Positions 50,636 to 60,683 of a stretch of DNA of 64,000 bases are shown here, piece after piece. Made by a program: the position numbers and the translations under genes. The first letter of the stretch is position 1. Every line of letters starts with the position of its first letter. The notes under the pieces are model-generated. The model made no database searches. It saw nothing but the letters and a program-made list of their open reading frames with translations, and was not told where the DNA came from. The stretch spans positions 124,001 through 188,000 of the forward strand of contig SAJS01000003.1 of NCBI GenBank assembly GCA_004017535.1, read 5' to 3'. This DNA is from Mesorhizobium sp. GTDB lineage: Bacteria; Pseudomonadota; Alphaproteobacteria; Rhizobiales; Rhizobiaceae.

Positions 50636-53600
50636 TCATACGGCCGCCAAGAGCGTCTCTGCCGGCTGTGCGTGCTGTCTCGATCGCCCGATCCAGACCC
50701 GGAGCAGCGCGAGCAGAAGGTCAAGATCCACGGGCTTCGCTATGTAGTCCGAAGCACCCGCATCAAGGCACTTTTGTCGGTCGCCCTTCATCGCCTTGGC
50801 AGTCACAGAGATCAGGGGGACATGCGCGATTGGCAGCATGCCGCGTATCTGCCGCATGGTCTCATAGCCGTCCATCTCAGGCATCATGATGTCGATGAGC
50901 GCGACGTCCATGTCCGGATTTTGCTCGAGCAGCGCGATGCCATCGCGACCGCGCTCGGCATGCAAAACCTGAATGCCATATGTCTCGAGCACGCTGGTCA
51001 GCGAATAGATGTTGCGAATGTCGTCGTCGACAATGAGGACTTTGGCGCCGGCAAGGTCGGTCTTGTCCGATCGTTGCGAGGCCGCAGCCCCATTGGCGTG
51101 ATTATCTCGTGGCAGGGTCGCCGACATCAGCAGCGCCAACTGGCCAAAATTCTCGGCGCGGGCAACGTCCGCCAACTCCGGTTTGAGCCCGATCAGCTGC
51201 TCCACGGCCTCTGGATAGGGTGCGAAGAACACGAGCTTGGGTGACAGGTTCTCGAACGAGGCCGCGATCTCCTCAATCATTTTGGCGTTGTCCTTGCCCG
51301 ACCTCCCAAAGCCGAGCACAATCGCGTCATAGATGTCGAAGTCTATTCCCCGACCATTTGCGGCGATCCGACCGACAGGCGTGACGGAAGTAACGCCGTC
51401 GCGGATTGCTTCGACCAGGGCAAGCCGCCGCTCGGGATCGGCATCCACGATCAGCACATTGCGCTGGAGGCGCAACTTGCTCGAATGGACATCCTCGAAC
51501 ACCTTCATGAGGTCGTCCGACGATACCGGCTTTGTCGAGACGCTGGCGGCGCCACTGCGCAACAGGCCCGCCGTATCTTCCGCACCCGAGATGACATGGA
51601 TCGGGATGCCTTCGGTCTTGGGGTCGTGCCGCAGAAGGTCGAACAGCACCCAGCCATCTATATCCGAAAGGCCGAGGTCCAGCGTGATTGCATCTGGAAC
51701 CAGCTTCCTGGCCAGCGCCACTGTCCCGGAGCCTGCGGAGGACAAGACGCCCTTGAGGCCGGCCGAGCGCGCCATGCCCAGCAGCAGTCCTGCAAAGGTA
51801 GGATCGTCCTCCACGATCAGCACGACCCTGTCTTCGGGCGAGAGGCCATCGCGATCGTCGATCAATTCCGGAACCGAAACGCCAGCCGCCGGAGCCACCG
51901 CTTGCTGTTCGACCATCACGGGTTGCGGAACTGCTCTAGGGCCTTCGATGGGGATGACGAGCGTGAATGTCGATCCCTTGCCTGGCGTGCTTTCCACCCT
52001 CAACTCCCCTCCGAGCAGCCGCGCGATTTCCCGGCTGATCGACAGGCCGAGCCCAGTGCCACCATATTTGCGGCTGGTGGTGCCGTCGGCCTGCTGGAAA
52101 GCCTCGAAGATCAACTTCTGCTTGTCGTCCGGGATGCCGATGCCGGTATCGGTGACCGCGATAGCGAGCGCCTTAGGTGCCTGGGCACCATTGCGCCGCC
52201 CGGTCTTCTCCGGCCTGAAAGTGAGGCTGACCTTACCGGTCGACGTGAATTTGAATGCGTTCGACAACAGGTTGAGCACGATCTGCTGCAGCCGCTTTTC
52301 GTCGGTCCGCACCGTCTCCGGAAGTCCCGGGGCAAGGTCTATCGTAAAGCCCAATCCCTTGTCGGCAGCCAGCTGACGGAAAGTGCGTTCCATGTGCTGG
52401 CGCAGATGCGCCAGAGGCATATCGTTGATCTCGACGGAAACGGTGCCAGACTCGATCTTGGAAAGATCGAGAATGTCGTTGATAAGGCTGAGCAGGTCGG
52501 TCCCCGCCGAATTGATCGTCCGGGCAAACTCGACCTGCTTGTCGTTGAGATTTCCCTGCTGGTTGCTGGCCAGCAGATTCGAAAGGATGAGCAGCGAGTT
52601 CAGCGGTGTGCGCAGTTCGTGGCTCATATTGGCCAAGAATTCAGATTTGTACTTGGAGGTCAGCGCAAGCTGTTCGGCTTTCTCCTCAAGGGCGCGCCGA
52701 GCCATCTCGATTTCCAGATTCTTGTTCTCCACCTGCTTCTTTTCGTTTTCGAGCAGTTGCGCCTTTTCCTGCAACTCCTCGTTGGTGGCGTGCAGTTCCT
52801 CCTGCTTCTTGGTCAGTTCCGTCTGGCGCGCCTGCAATTCGGAAGTCAGCAATTGCGACTGTTTCAGCAGCCCTTCGGTGCGCATCGTCGCAGCTATCGT
52901 GTTGAGCACGATACCGACCGATTCCATCAGCTGGTTGAGGAACGATTGGTGCGTGTCGCGGAACTCGCTGAAGGAGGCAAGCTCGATCACCGCCTTTACT
53001 TCGTCTTCGAAGAGCGCGGGCAGGATGATGACATTGGCAGGCGTGGCGTTGCCGAGGCCCGACGTGATACGCAGGAAATCCGGCGGCACATTGTCGAGAA
53101 CGATCGCACGCTTGTCGGCGGCGCTCTGGCCAATCAGCCCCTCACGTAGATCAAGGCGCTGTTTCATCGCCGATTTGCTTTCTGCGCCATAGGACGCGGC
53201 AAGCTCGAGATAGGACTCGTCTTCTTCCCGGTTGGTCACATAGAAGACGCCGTATTGCGCATTCACCAGCGGTGCCAGCTCCGACATGATCAGACGCGAC
53301 ACCGTCGCCAGATCGCGTTCGCCCTGCAGCATGCGCGAGAACCGCGCCAGGTTGGTCTTCAGCCAGTCCTGTTCCGCATTCTTCAGCGTCTGATCCTTGA
53401 GGTTGCGGATCATCTCGTTGATGTTGTCCTTGAGCGCCGCCACCTCGCCTGACGCTTGGACGCTGATGGACCGTGTCAAGTCACCCTTGGTCACCGCCGT
53501 CGAGACTTCAGCGATAGCCCGCACCTGGGTGGTGAGGTTGGCTGCCAGCTGATTGACATTATCGGTCAGGTCGCGCCAGAGCCCTGCCGCGCCCGGCACG

Positions 53601-56332
53601 CGAGCCTGGCCGCCGAGCTTGCCTTCGATGCCGACCTCGCGCGCGACGTTGGTCACCTGGTCGGCAAAGGTGGCGAGGGTCTCGATCATGCCGTTGATGG
53701 TGTCGGCCAGCGAAGCGATCTCGCCCTTTGCATCGACGGTGAGCTTGCGGCGTAGATTTCCCTGCGCGACCGCGGTCACGACATCCGCGATGCCACGCAC
53801 CTGGTTCGTCAGATTGGTGGCCATCAGGTTGACGTTGTCGGTCAGATCCTTCCAGGTGCCGGCAACGCCCTCGACGCGGGCCTGGCCGCCCAGCTTGCCC
53901 TCGGTACCCACCTCGCGCGCCACACGCGTCACTTCCCCGGCGAAGGAGTTCAGCTGATCGACCATGGTGTTGATCGTCGACTTCAGCTCCAGGATCTCGC
54001 CCTTGACGTCCACGGTAATCTTCTTCGACAGATCGCCGCGTGCGACGGCGGTGGTTACCTCCGCGATGTTGCGCACCTGGCCGGTTAGGTTCTCGGCCAT
54101 GGAGTTGACGTTGTCGGTGAGGTCTTTCCAGGTGCCGGCGACGCCGCGGACCTGGGCCTGGCCGCCCAGTTTGCCCTCGGTGCCGACCTCTCGGGCGACG
54201 CGGGTCACTTCTCCGGCGAATGAGTTCAACTGATCAACCATGGTGTTGATCGTCGACTTCAGCTCCAGGATCTCGCCTTTGACGTCGACAGTGATCTTCT
54301 TGGAAAGATCACCGAGCGCAACGGCGGTAGTCACCTCGGCGATGTTGCGCACCTGGCCGGTCAGATTCGCGGCCATGGCATTCACATTGTCGGTCAGGTC
54401 CTTCCACGTGCCTGCCACACCACGCACTTGCGCCTGCCCGCCGAGTTTCCCGTCCGAGCCCACCTCGCGCGCGACGCGCGTCACTTCCGAGGCAAACGAG
54501 TTGAGCTGGTCGACCATCGTGTTGATGACGTCCTTGATCTGCAGGATCTCGCCCAGGGCGTCGACCGTGATCTTCTGGGTAAGATCGCCGGTAGCGATTG
54601 CCGTCGCGACCTTGGAGACGTCGCGCAGCTGCACCGTGAGATTGCCGGCCATTGCGTTCACGTTGTCGGTCAGATCCTTCCAGGTGCCTCCGACACCTTC
54701 GACGTGAGCCTGACCGCCGAGCTTGCCTTCCGAGCCGACCTCGCGGGCCACGCGCGTCACTTCCGAGGCAAAGGAGTTGAGCTGATCCACCATCGTGTTG
54801 ACGGTGTCCTTCAGTTCCAGGATTTCACCCTTGACGTCGACCGTGATCTTCTTCGACAGGTCGCCGCGCGCGACGGCCGTCGTCACCTCGGCGATATTGC
54901 GCACCTGGCCAGTGAGGTTGGCAGCCATCAGGTTGACGCTGTCGGTCAGGTCCTTCCAGGTGCCGCCGACGCCCTTCACGTCGGCTTGGCCGCCGAGCTT
55001 GCCCTCGGTGCCGACTTCGCGGGCAACGCGCGTCACCTCCGACGCAAAGGAATTGAGCTGGTCCACCATCGTGTTGATGGTATCCTTGAGCTCCAGGATT
55101 TCGCCCTGGACGGCCACGGTGATCTTCTTCGACAGATCGCCAGACGCGACCGCGGTCGTCACTTCGGCGATGTTGCGAACCTGCCCGGTCAGGTTCTCGG
55201 CCATCGAGTTCACATTGTCCGTCAGATCCTTCCAGGTTCCCGCGACACCACGCACCTGGGCCTGGCCTCCCAGCTTGCCCTCGGAACCGACCTCGCGCGC
55301 CACGCGGGTCACCTCGGAGGCAAATGAGTTGAGCTGGTCCACCATCGTGTTGATGGTGTTCTTCAGTTCGAGAATTTCGCCCTTTACATCGACGGTGATT
55401 TTCTTCGAAAGGTCGCCAAGCGCGACGGCCGTCGTGACCTCGGCGATGTTGCGGACCTGGCCCGTCAGGTTCTCGGCCATCGAATTGACGTTGTCGGTCA
55501 AGTCTTTCCAGGTGCCGCCGACGCCCTCGACGCGCGCCTGACCGCCGAGCTTGCCTTCGGTGCCGACTTCGCGCGCCACGCGCGTCACTTCCGAGGCGAA
55601 TGAATTGAGCTGGTCCACCATCGTGTTGATGGTGTTTTTCAACTCTAAGATTTCGCCCTTCACGTCCACGGTAATCTTCTTCGAAAGGTCGCCTGACGCG
55701 ACAGCCGTGGTGACCTCGGCGATGTTGCGGACCTGCCCAGTGAGATTGGTCGCCATGGCGTTGACGTTGTCGGTCAGGTCTTTCCAGGTGCCGGCCACGC
55801 CCTTCACTCGCGCTTGGCCGCCGAGCTTGCCTTCTGTGCCCACCTCGCGGGCAACGCGCGTCACTTCCGAAGCAAAAGACCCCAGCTGCCCGACCATCGT
55901 GTTGACGACCTTGCCGATACGGAGGAACTCGCCTCGTAGAGGCCGGCCGTCGATCTCCACCATCATGGTTTGCGACAGGTCGCCCTTAGCAACCGCGCCA
56001 ATGACGCGCGCCACCTCCGTGGTCGGTTGAACCATGTCCTCGATGAGATCGTTGACGGAGCGGACGCTTGTTTCCCAGCTGCCCGTAGCATTGCGCACGT
56101 GACCGCGCTCACCAATCCGCCCGTCCTTGCCGACCACCCGGCTCAGCCGCTCGAACTCGCGCGTGACCTGATCGTTGATCTCCACGATCTGGTTGAAGGT
56201 GTCAGCGATATCGGAGTCGAGGCCTTCATAGACATTGTCGATGCGCACAGAGAAGTCACCGCGCCGGAAGGCCTTGAGCGCGTTCAAAATCTGACGGCGG
56301 TCCAATTGCGGCTTGGATCTCAGCGTACTCAC
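50636..56332 (-). CDS. Giant cytoplasmic hybrid histidine kinase with long HAMP repeat array
   Basis: 1898-residue protein without signal peptide or membrane helices. Residues about 66-1000 are a HAMP-type array: one divergent unit ([13 protein letters not shown]) and nine clear repeats of exactly 92 residues, each with VAREVG(T/S)[17 protein letters not shown] and GDLSKKITV. Then come a GAF-like domain (about 1005-1160), a coiled coil, HisKA with His near 1237 ([18 protein letters not shown]) and HATPase ([18 protein letters not shown]). Three receivers follow: one with [11 protein letters not shown], a degenerate one ([17 protein letters not shown]), and a complete one ([17 protein letters not shown] ... 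YIAKPVD). The architecture resembles group III (Nik1/Os-1) osmosensing kinases of fungi. It is followed by a second hybrid kinase after 10 bp. The signal is unknown. Confidence 0.94.
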   Translation of the reverse strand: MSTLRSKPQLDRRQILNALKAFRRGDFSVRIDNVYEGLDSDIADTFNQIVEINDQVTREFERLSRVVGKDGRIGERGHVRNATGSWETSVRSVNDLIEDMVQPTTEVARVIGAVAKGDLSQTMMVEIDGRPLRGEFLRIGKVVNTMVGQLGSFASEVTRVAREVGTEGKLGGQARVKGVAGTWKDLTDNVNAMATNLTGQVRNIAEVTTAVASGDLSKKITVDVKGEILELKNTINTMVDQLNSFASEVTRVAREVGTEGKLGGQARVEGVGGTWKDLTDNVNSMAENLTGQVRNIAEVTTAVALGDLSKKITVDVKGEILELKNTINTMVDQLNSFASEVTRVAREVGSEGKLGGQAQVRGVAGTWKDLTDNVNSMAENLTGQVRNIAEVTTAVASGDLSKKITVAVQGEILELKDTINTMVDQLNSFASEVTRVAREVGTEGKLGGQADVKGVGGTWKDLTDSVNLMAANLTGQVRNIAEVTTAVARGDLSKKITVDVKGEILELKDTVNTMVDQLNSFASEVTRVAREVGSEGKLGGQAHVEGVGGTWKDLTDNVNAMAGNLTVQLRDVSKVATAIATGDLTQKITVDALGEILQIKDVINTMVDQLNSFASEVTRVAREVGSDGKLGGQAQVRGVAGTWKDLTDNVNAMAANLTGQVRNIAEVTTAVALGDLSKKITVDVKGEILELKSTINTMVDQLNSFAGEVTRVAREVGTEGKLGGQAQVRGVAGTWKDLTDNVNSMAENLTGQVRNIAEVTTAVARGDLSKKITVDVKGEILELKSTINTMVDQLNSFAGEVTRVAREVGTEGKLGGQARVEGVAGTWKDLTDNVNLMATNLTNQVRGIADVVTAVAQGNLRRKLTVDAKGEIASLADTINGMIETLATFADQVTNVAREVGIEGKLGGQARVPGAAGLWRDLTDNVNQLAANLTTQVRAIAEVSTAVTKGDLTRSISVQASGEVAALKDNINEMIRNLKDQTLKNAEQDWLKTNLARFSRMLQGERDLATVSRLIMSELAPLVNAQYGVFYVTNREEDESYLELAASYGAESKSAMKQRLDLREGLIGQSAADKRAIVLDNVPPDFLRITSGLGNATPANVIILPALFEDEVKAVIELASFSEFRDTHQSFLNQLMESVGIVLNTIAATMRTEGLLKQSQLLTSELQARQTELTKKQEELHATNEELQEKAQLLENEKKQVENKNLEIEMARRALEEKAEQLALTSKYKSEFLANMSHELRTPLNSLLILSNLLASNQQGNLNDKQVEFARTINSAGTDLLSLINDILDLSKIESGTVSVEINDMPLAHLRQHMERTFRQLAADKGLGFTIDLAPGLPETVRTDEKRLQQIVLNLLSNAFKFTSTGKVSLTFRPEKTGRRNGAQAPKALAIAVTDTGIGIPDDKQKLIFEAFQQADGTTSRKYGGTGLGLSISREIARLLGGELRVESTPGKGSTFTLVIPIEGPRAVPQPVMVEQQAVAPAAGVSVPELIDDRDGLSPEDRVVLIVEDDPTFAGLLLGMARSAGLKGVLSSAGSGTVALARKLVPDAITLDLGLSDIDGWVLFDLLRHDPKTEGIPIHVISGAEDTAGLLRSGAASVSTKPVSSDDLMKVFEDVHSSKLRLQRNVLIVDADPERRLALVEAIRDGVTSVTPVGRIAANGRGIDFDIYDAIVLGFGRSGKDNAKMIEEIAASFENLSPKLVFFAPYPEAVEQLIGLKPELADVARAENFGQLALLMSATLPRDNHANGAAASQRSDKTDLAGAKVLIVDDDIRNIYSLTSVLETYGIQVLHAERGRDGIALLEQNPDMDVALIDIMMPEMDGYETMRQIRGMLPIAHVPLISVTAKAMKGDRQKCLDAGASDYIAKPVDLDLLLALLRVWIGRSRQHAQPAETLLAAV
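53332..56134 (-). repeat. 276-bp coding tandem repeats of the HAMP array
   Basis: The DNA repeats with a 276-bp period (92 codons), nine clear units plus a divergent first one. The encoded protein is nearly invariant between units, while third-codon positions differ widely (for example several different codings of GKLGGQA). This marks old duplications held by selection rather than recent expansion. Confidence 0.88.
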
Positions 56333-56661
56333 AGCGCCCCCTCACAGCCCGGCAGATAACGACGGTCGTGAATGAAAATGCCCCTCGCGAGGATACTCCC
56401 GCGAGCGGCACAACGCGCGGACCGCATTTCGGTTCCATTAGCGGCGGCGAGATCTTCGTGGGCTACCCTCCTACGCGGCCGGCAAACCGCCGGGAACGAT
56501 CTTTCGTGGGCGGATCGCTCCTCGGTCCAATTCTTTTTCACCGACGAAGAGGCTTTAGGAATATCATTCCTGTCTAATTCTATAAGTTTAGTGGACTTTA
56601 GTCACAGCCATCTGTTTGGCTGCAAATCGGGCTCTGCCCGCTGCTCAAAGGATTAAAGTCC
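56333..56661. promoter_or_regulatory. 329-bp divergent regulatory region between giant kinase and sulfonate operon
   Basis: No gene seen. A perfect inverted repeat AGGAATATCATTCCT (56557-56571, 6-bp arms) lies about 90 bp before the sulfonate-binding-protein start, followed by an AT-rich stretch (TCTATAAGTTTAG) that may contain the -10. AAAGGATTAAAGTCC precedes the ATG as ribosome site. The palindrome is a candidate site for a sulfur-status regulator, which is inferred. Confidence 0.45.
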
Positions 56662-57672
56662 ATGCGAAAATTCATTTCCGCCGCGCTTTTGGGGCTTGCC
56701 CTGTCTTCCGTCCACGCCACGGCAGGTGCCGCGGACGAGAAGAAAGTCGTCATCGCCTATCAGACTGGCGCGAATCCCTACAATCTTGGCATCGCCAATG
56801 GCGACCTCGCAAAGAAGACAGGCTGGGACATCGAATTCCGCCGCTTCAATTCCGGCGCCGACATCTTCGCAGCCATCGCCTCCGGCGACGTCCAGATCGG
56901 CGATGTCGGGTCGAGCCCGTTCTCCGCTGCCGTCAGCAAGGGTATCGATGTGAAGGCGTTCTACATCTCGTCGGTCTCTCGTGATGGCGAAGCCCTGGTG
57001 GTGCGGCCCGAAATCAAGTCGCCGGCGGATCTGCGCGGCAAGAAACTCGCCGCAGCACCAGTCTCGACCGATCATTACCAGCTTCTCGCCGTGCTCAAAC
57101 AGGAAGGCATTTCCGAAAAGGAAACCCAGGTCATAGCCATTCCGCAGCCCGAGATCGTCGCCGCCTGGAAGCGCGGCGACATCGACGGCGGCTTCGTCTG
57201 GGATCCGGCGCTGTCCGAACTCAAGAAGAACGGCAAGGTCCTGCTCACCGCCGGCCAGGTCGCCGATCGCGGCGCGCCGACCTTCAGCGCGCTGGTCGTC
57301 ACCGGTGCCTTCGCCAAGGCCAATCCCGAGTTCCTCGGCCAGTACGTCCGGCTGATCGACGGCTACAACCAGGCATACCTGAGCAACCCCGCCGCATGGG
57401 GCCCGGACTCGGAGAACGCCAAGCTGATCGCAAAATTGCAGGGTGGCACGGCGGCGGAAAATTCGGAGCAGCTGAAGACCACGGTCGTTCCCCCGCTCGA
57501 GGAGCAGGTTTCCGACAAGTGGCTGGGCGGCGGCGAGAAAAGCGCGGTGGCGAAGATCCTCAGGGACACTGCGAGCTTCCTGAAGGATCAGCACAAGATC
57601 ACCTCGGTCAAGGACAGCTACGCGGCGTTCGCCGATCCGCAATATGCGGAAGTGGCCAAGGCCTCGAACTAG
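56662..57672 (+). CDS. Taurine/sulfonate ABC transporter substrate-binding protein (TauA-like)
   Basis: 336-residue exported binding protein. The signal peptide MRKFISAALLGLALSSVHAT ends near AGAAD. The family body VVIAYQTGANPYNLGIANGD, then FRRFNSGADIFAAIASGDVQ and IGDVGSSPFSAAVSKGIDVK, is closer to TauA than to SsuA by these motifs. DGGFVWDPALSELKKNG is also TauA-like. It is the first gene of a plus-strand operon followed by ATPase, permease and SsuD monooxygenase. Substrate range (taurine or alkanesulfonates) is not fixed by sequence. Confidence 0.92.
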   Translation: MRKFISAALLGLALSSVHATAGAADEKKVVIAYQTGANPYNLGIANGDLAKKTGWDIEFRRFNSGADIFAAIASGDVQIGDVGSSPFSAAVSKGIDVKAFYISSVSRDGEALVVRPEIKSPADLRGKKLAAAPVSTDHYQLLAVLKQEGISEKETQVIAIPQPEIVAAWKRGDIDGGFVWDPALSELKKNGKVLLTAGQVADRGAPTFSALVVTGAFAKANPEFLGQYVRLIDGYNQAYLSNPAAWGPDSENAKLIAKLQGGTAAENSEQLKTTVVPPLEEQVSDKWLGGGEKSAVAKILRDTASFLKDQHKITSVKDSYAAFADPQYAEVAKASN

Positions 57673-57729
57673 CAATCCCTGAAGGAACCCGATCTGGCTG
57701 GCGCGCCAGCCAGATCACCGGAGGCCACC

Positions 57730-58524
57730 ATGCTTCGAATTCGCGATGCCAGCGTCACCTTCCCGGCTTCCGATGGCCAGGACGTGCATGCGCTCGATCA
57801 CGTCTCGCTCGATATTCCTCCCGATTCCATCGTCGTCGCGGTCGGTGCTTCCGGCTGCGGCAAGTCGACATTGCTTAACGCGATCGCCGGCTTTCTACCC
57901 CTTACCGAAGGAACGATCACGCTGGATGGGCGAGAAATCGTGGCGCCAGGCGGCGATCGCGGCGTCGTGTTCCAGAAAGATACCCTGCTGCCCTGGGCCA
58001 ACGTGCTGGACAATGTTGCACTCGGATTGAAGTACCGGGGCGTGTCACGCGGCGAACGGTACGAGCGGTCAAGGCACCTGCTGGAACTGGTGGGACTCGC
58101 CGATTTCGCCGAAAAGCCGCCCTATGAACTTTCGGGAGGCATGCGCCAGCGCGTCGGCATCGCGCGGGCACTGGCGACCGATCCGAAGATCCTACTGATG
58201 GATGAGCCGTTCGGCGCCCTCGACAGCCTGACTCGCGAGACCATGCAGCAGCTTCTTGCCTCGGTCTGGGCCAGGACGGGCAAGCAGATCCTGTTCATCA
58301 CCCATTCGATCGAGGAAGCCCTCACGCTCGGTACAACCATCGTCGTGATGTCGCCGCGGCCGGGCCGCATCGTTGCCCGCTTCGACGCCGACTTCGTCCG
58401 CGACTTCGCGGAAGCCGGGGATATCGGGACGATCCAGTCCCACCCCCGCTTCATCGAACTGCGGCAGGAAATCCGCTCGCTCATCCACCAGCCGGAAGGC
58501 GCCCGGAAAGGAACCTTGCAATGA
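57730..58524 (+). CDS. Taurine/sulfonate ABC transporter ATP-binding protein (TauB-like)
   Basis: 264-residue ATPase with Walker [21 protein letters not shown]-loop [18 protein letters not shown], signature [15 protein letters not shown], Walker [16 protein letters not shown] and His in [13 protein letters not shown]. Its last bases overlap the permease start (ATGA), so translation is coupled. It lies 57 bp after the binding-protein gene. Confidence 0.94.
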   Translation: MLRIRDASVTFPASDGQDVHALDHVSLDIPPDSIVVAVGASGCGKSTLLNAIAGFLPLTEGTITLDGREIVAPGGDRGVVFQKDTLLPWANVLDNVALGLKYRGVSRGERYERSRHLLELVGLADFAEKPPYELSGGMRQRVGIARALATDPKILLMDEPFGALDSLTRETMQQLLASVWARTGKQILFITHSIEEALTLGTTIVVMSPRPGRIVARFDADFVRDFAEAGDIGTIQSHPRFIELRQEIRSLIHQPEGARKGTLQ

Positions 58525-59369
58525 CCCTTGCAGCCAATTCCCGAACCTCGTTTCCGACCGCGGCGGCTCAGCGACGGCCGTCTCGCCGGTTGCGCCGAGC
58601 CGCATCGGCAAGCACGTTCGGCATCAGCCTCGCCACGCTGGCCGCGCTGATCGCATTGTGGTTCCTGGCCGCGCAATTCGGCTGGGCCTCGCCACTCTTC
58701 CTGCCGTCGCCGGCCGATGTGCTGACCCAGTTCAGCGCAGTCGCGGCCGACGGCTATGCCAACGGCACGCTGCTCGATCATACGCTGGCAAGCCTTGGCC
58801 GCATTGCCGCGGCACTCGGCGTCGGCATTTTCGTGGGTATTCCGCTTGGCCTGCTCATGGGCCTGAACCGCTGGGTCAAGGGCATTTTCAGTGTGCCGAT
58901 CGACCTCTACTGGGGGCTGCCGCCGCTGGCCTACCTTCCCCTGCTGATCATTTGGCTCGGCATCGGCGAGACCTCAAAGATCGTGCTTCTGTCGCTGTCG
59001 ACCTTCGCGCCAATCTGCTTTGCGGCGCAGGCGGGAGTCCGGTCGGTGCCCGCTGAACGCATCAACGCCGCGCTATCGCTCGGCGCCAGCCGGCTGCAAC
59101 TGTTCGCCAGCATCATCCTGCCATCCGCATTGCCGGAAATCCTGACCGGCCTGAAGATTGCCATCGGCGCCGGCTTGTCGACACTGGTCGCGGCCGAACT
59201 GATCGCAGCACAGTCCGGGCTCGGCTACATGATCATGTCGGCCGCCAACTTCCTCGCCACCGACGTCGTCTTCGTCGGCCTCATCGTCATCGCCGTGCTT
59301 GCTTTCGCCTTCACCAGCGGCATGCGCTGGCTGGAACACCGCCTCATCCCCTGGAAAGGCAAGCTCTGA
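58521..59369 (+). CDS. Taurine/sulfonate ABC transporter permease (TauC-like)
   Basis: 282-residue inner-membrane permease with about six helices, for example [20 protein letters not shown] and [20 protein letters not shown]. The EAA-type loop is in [20 protein letters not shown], and [20 protein letters not shown] is typical of this family. It overlaps the ATPase gene by 4 bp and precedes ssuD by 41 bp. Confidence 0.94.
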   Translation: MTLAANSRTSFPTAAAQRRPSRRLRRAASASTFGISLATLAALIALWFLAAQFGWASPLFLPSPADVLTQFSAVAADGYANGTLLDHTLASLGRIAAALGVGIFVGIPLGLLMGLNRWVKGIFSVPIDLYWGLPPLAYLPLLIIWLGIGETSKIVLLSLSTFAPICFAAQAGVRSVPAERINAALSLGASRLQLFASIILPSALPEILTGLKIAIGAGLSTLVAAELIAAQSGLGYMIMSAANFLATDVVFVGLIVIAVLAFAFTSGMRWLEHRLIPWKGKL

Positions 59370-59410
59370 GGCTTGCTCAAGATTCCGCAATCGCAGAAGG
59401 AAACAATCCG

Positions 59411-60571
59411 ATGTCCAGCAACGAACCCCACGCGCTCGATCTCCACTGGTATCTTCCGACCCATGGCGATGGTCCCTACCTCGGCACAGAGGAGCGACAC
59501 CGGCCGGCAACCTTCGGATATCTCAAGGAGATCGCGCAGGCCGCCGACCGGCTTGGCTTCAAGGGCGTGCTCCTGCCCACCGGAACGCGGTGCGAGGACG
59601 CCTGGATCTTGGCGGCCGGGCTGATCCCGCTCACGGAAAGGTTGAGATTCCTGGTGGCGCTGCGGCCGGGCAGCGGGACGCCAGCCCTGTTTGCTCGCCA
59701 TGCGGCCACGCTGGACCGCATTTCCGGCGGCCGGGTGCTGCTCAACGTCGTCACCGGCGCGGATCCGGCCGACCTCGCCGGCGACGGCATCAAGCTTGGA
59801 CACGACGAGCGCTATGCGCAGACCGACGAATTCCTGACCATCTGGCGGCGGATCCTTTCAGGCGAGCCGGCGGACTTCGACGGCAAGTATCTTTCAGCCC
59901 ACGGCACGGACATTTCGTTTCCGCCCGTTCAGCAACCGCATCCGCCGCTCTGGTTCGGCGGCTCCTCCGATGCCGGCATTGCGATCGCCGCCAAGCATGT
60001 GGACGCTTATCTGAGCTGGGGCGAACCGGTCGACCAACTCGCCGAGAAAATCGAACGCGTGAAAAGGGCGACGGCGGCGCAAGGTCGCACGATCCGTTTC
60101 GGGCTGCGCATCCATCTGATCGTGCGCGAAACGGAGGACGAGGCCTGGGCGGCCGCCGATCGCCTCATCAGCCACGTCACCGACGACGTGATCGCCGAAG
60201 CCCAGAACGGTTTCGTCAACATCTCGGAATCGGTCGGCCAAAAGCGGATGTCGGCCCTGCATCAAGGCCGGCGCGACCGGCTGGTTGTCGGCCCGAACCT
60301 TTGGGCGGGGCTCGGACTGGTGCGTGGAGGCGCCGGAACCGCCCTGGTTGGCAATCCCGATAATGTCGCCGCGCGAATCCGCGAGTATCAGGAGATCGGC
60401 ATCGAAACGATAATCGCGTCCGGCTACCCGCATTTGGAGGAGGCATTCAACGTCGCCGAACTGCTTTTCCCAAAACTTGGGCTGAGCGGCGAAGCGGCTC
60501 CGGCGGAACGCAGCTGGGACGTCGAGTTCGGACGCGGCGTACGCCCTAGAGTCGCAGCATCCGCGTCGTAG
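59411..60571 (+). CDS. ssuD: FMNH2-dependent alkanesulfonate monooxygenase
   Basis: 386-residue bacterial-luciferase-fold monooxygenase that cleaves alkanesulfonates to aldehyde and sulfite with reduced flavin and O2, releasing sulfur for growth. The family marks are [15 protein letters not shown], the active-site cysteine region [17 protein letters not shown] and [17 protein letters not shown]. The C-terminal lid/active-site region is [21 protein letters not shown] with its arginine. It follows a TauABC-type importer. The flavin reductase SsuE is not in the window, so reduced FMN must come from elsewhere in the genome. Confidence 0.95.
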   Translation: MSSNEPHALDLHWYLPTHGDGPYLGTEERHRPATFGYLKEIAQAADRLGFKGVLLPTGTRCEDAWILAAGLIPLTERLRFLVALRPGSGTPALFARHAATLDRISGGRVLLNVVTGADPADLAGDGIKLGHDERYAQTDEFLTIWRRILSGEPADFDGKYLSAHGTDISFPPVQQPHPPLWFGGSSDAGIAIAAKHVDAYLSWGEPVDQLAEKIERVKRATAAQGRTIRFGLRIHLIVRETEDEAWAAADRLISHVTDDVIAEAQNGFVNISESVGQKRMSALHQGRRDRLVVGPNLWAGLGLVRGGAGTALVGNPDNVAARIREYQEIGIETIIASGYPHLEEAFNVAELLFPKLGLSGEAAPAERSWDVEFGRGVRPRVAASAS

Positions 60572-60683
60572 GATCGTTCATTCCGAGCGAGTCATGTGCG
60601 CCGGCGAAGCTGGCGCGCATTTGCCGTAATCGGCTTGACCGCCAGCATTGCCTTCCGCGCCGGCTCGCACAATAGTCGGGCCG

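Noticed and set aside
50636-56332. Evenly spaced repeats that could look like a CRISPR or satellite array
   Set aside because: The 276-bp period is a multiple of three, lies wholly within one reading frame, and encodes HAMP units.
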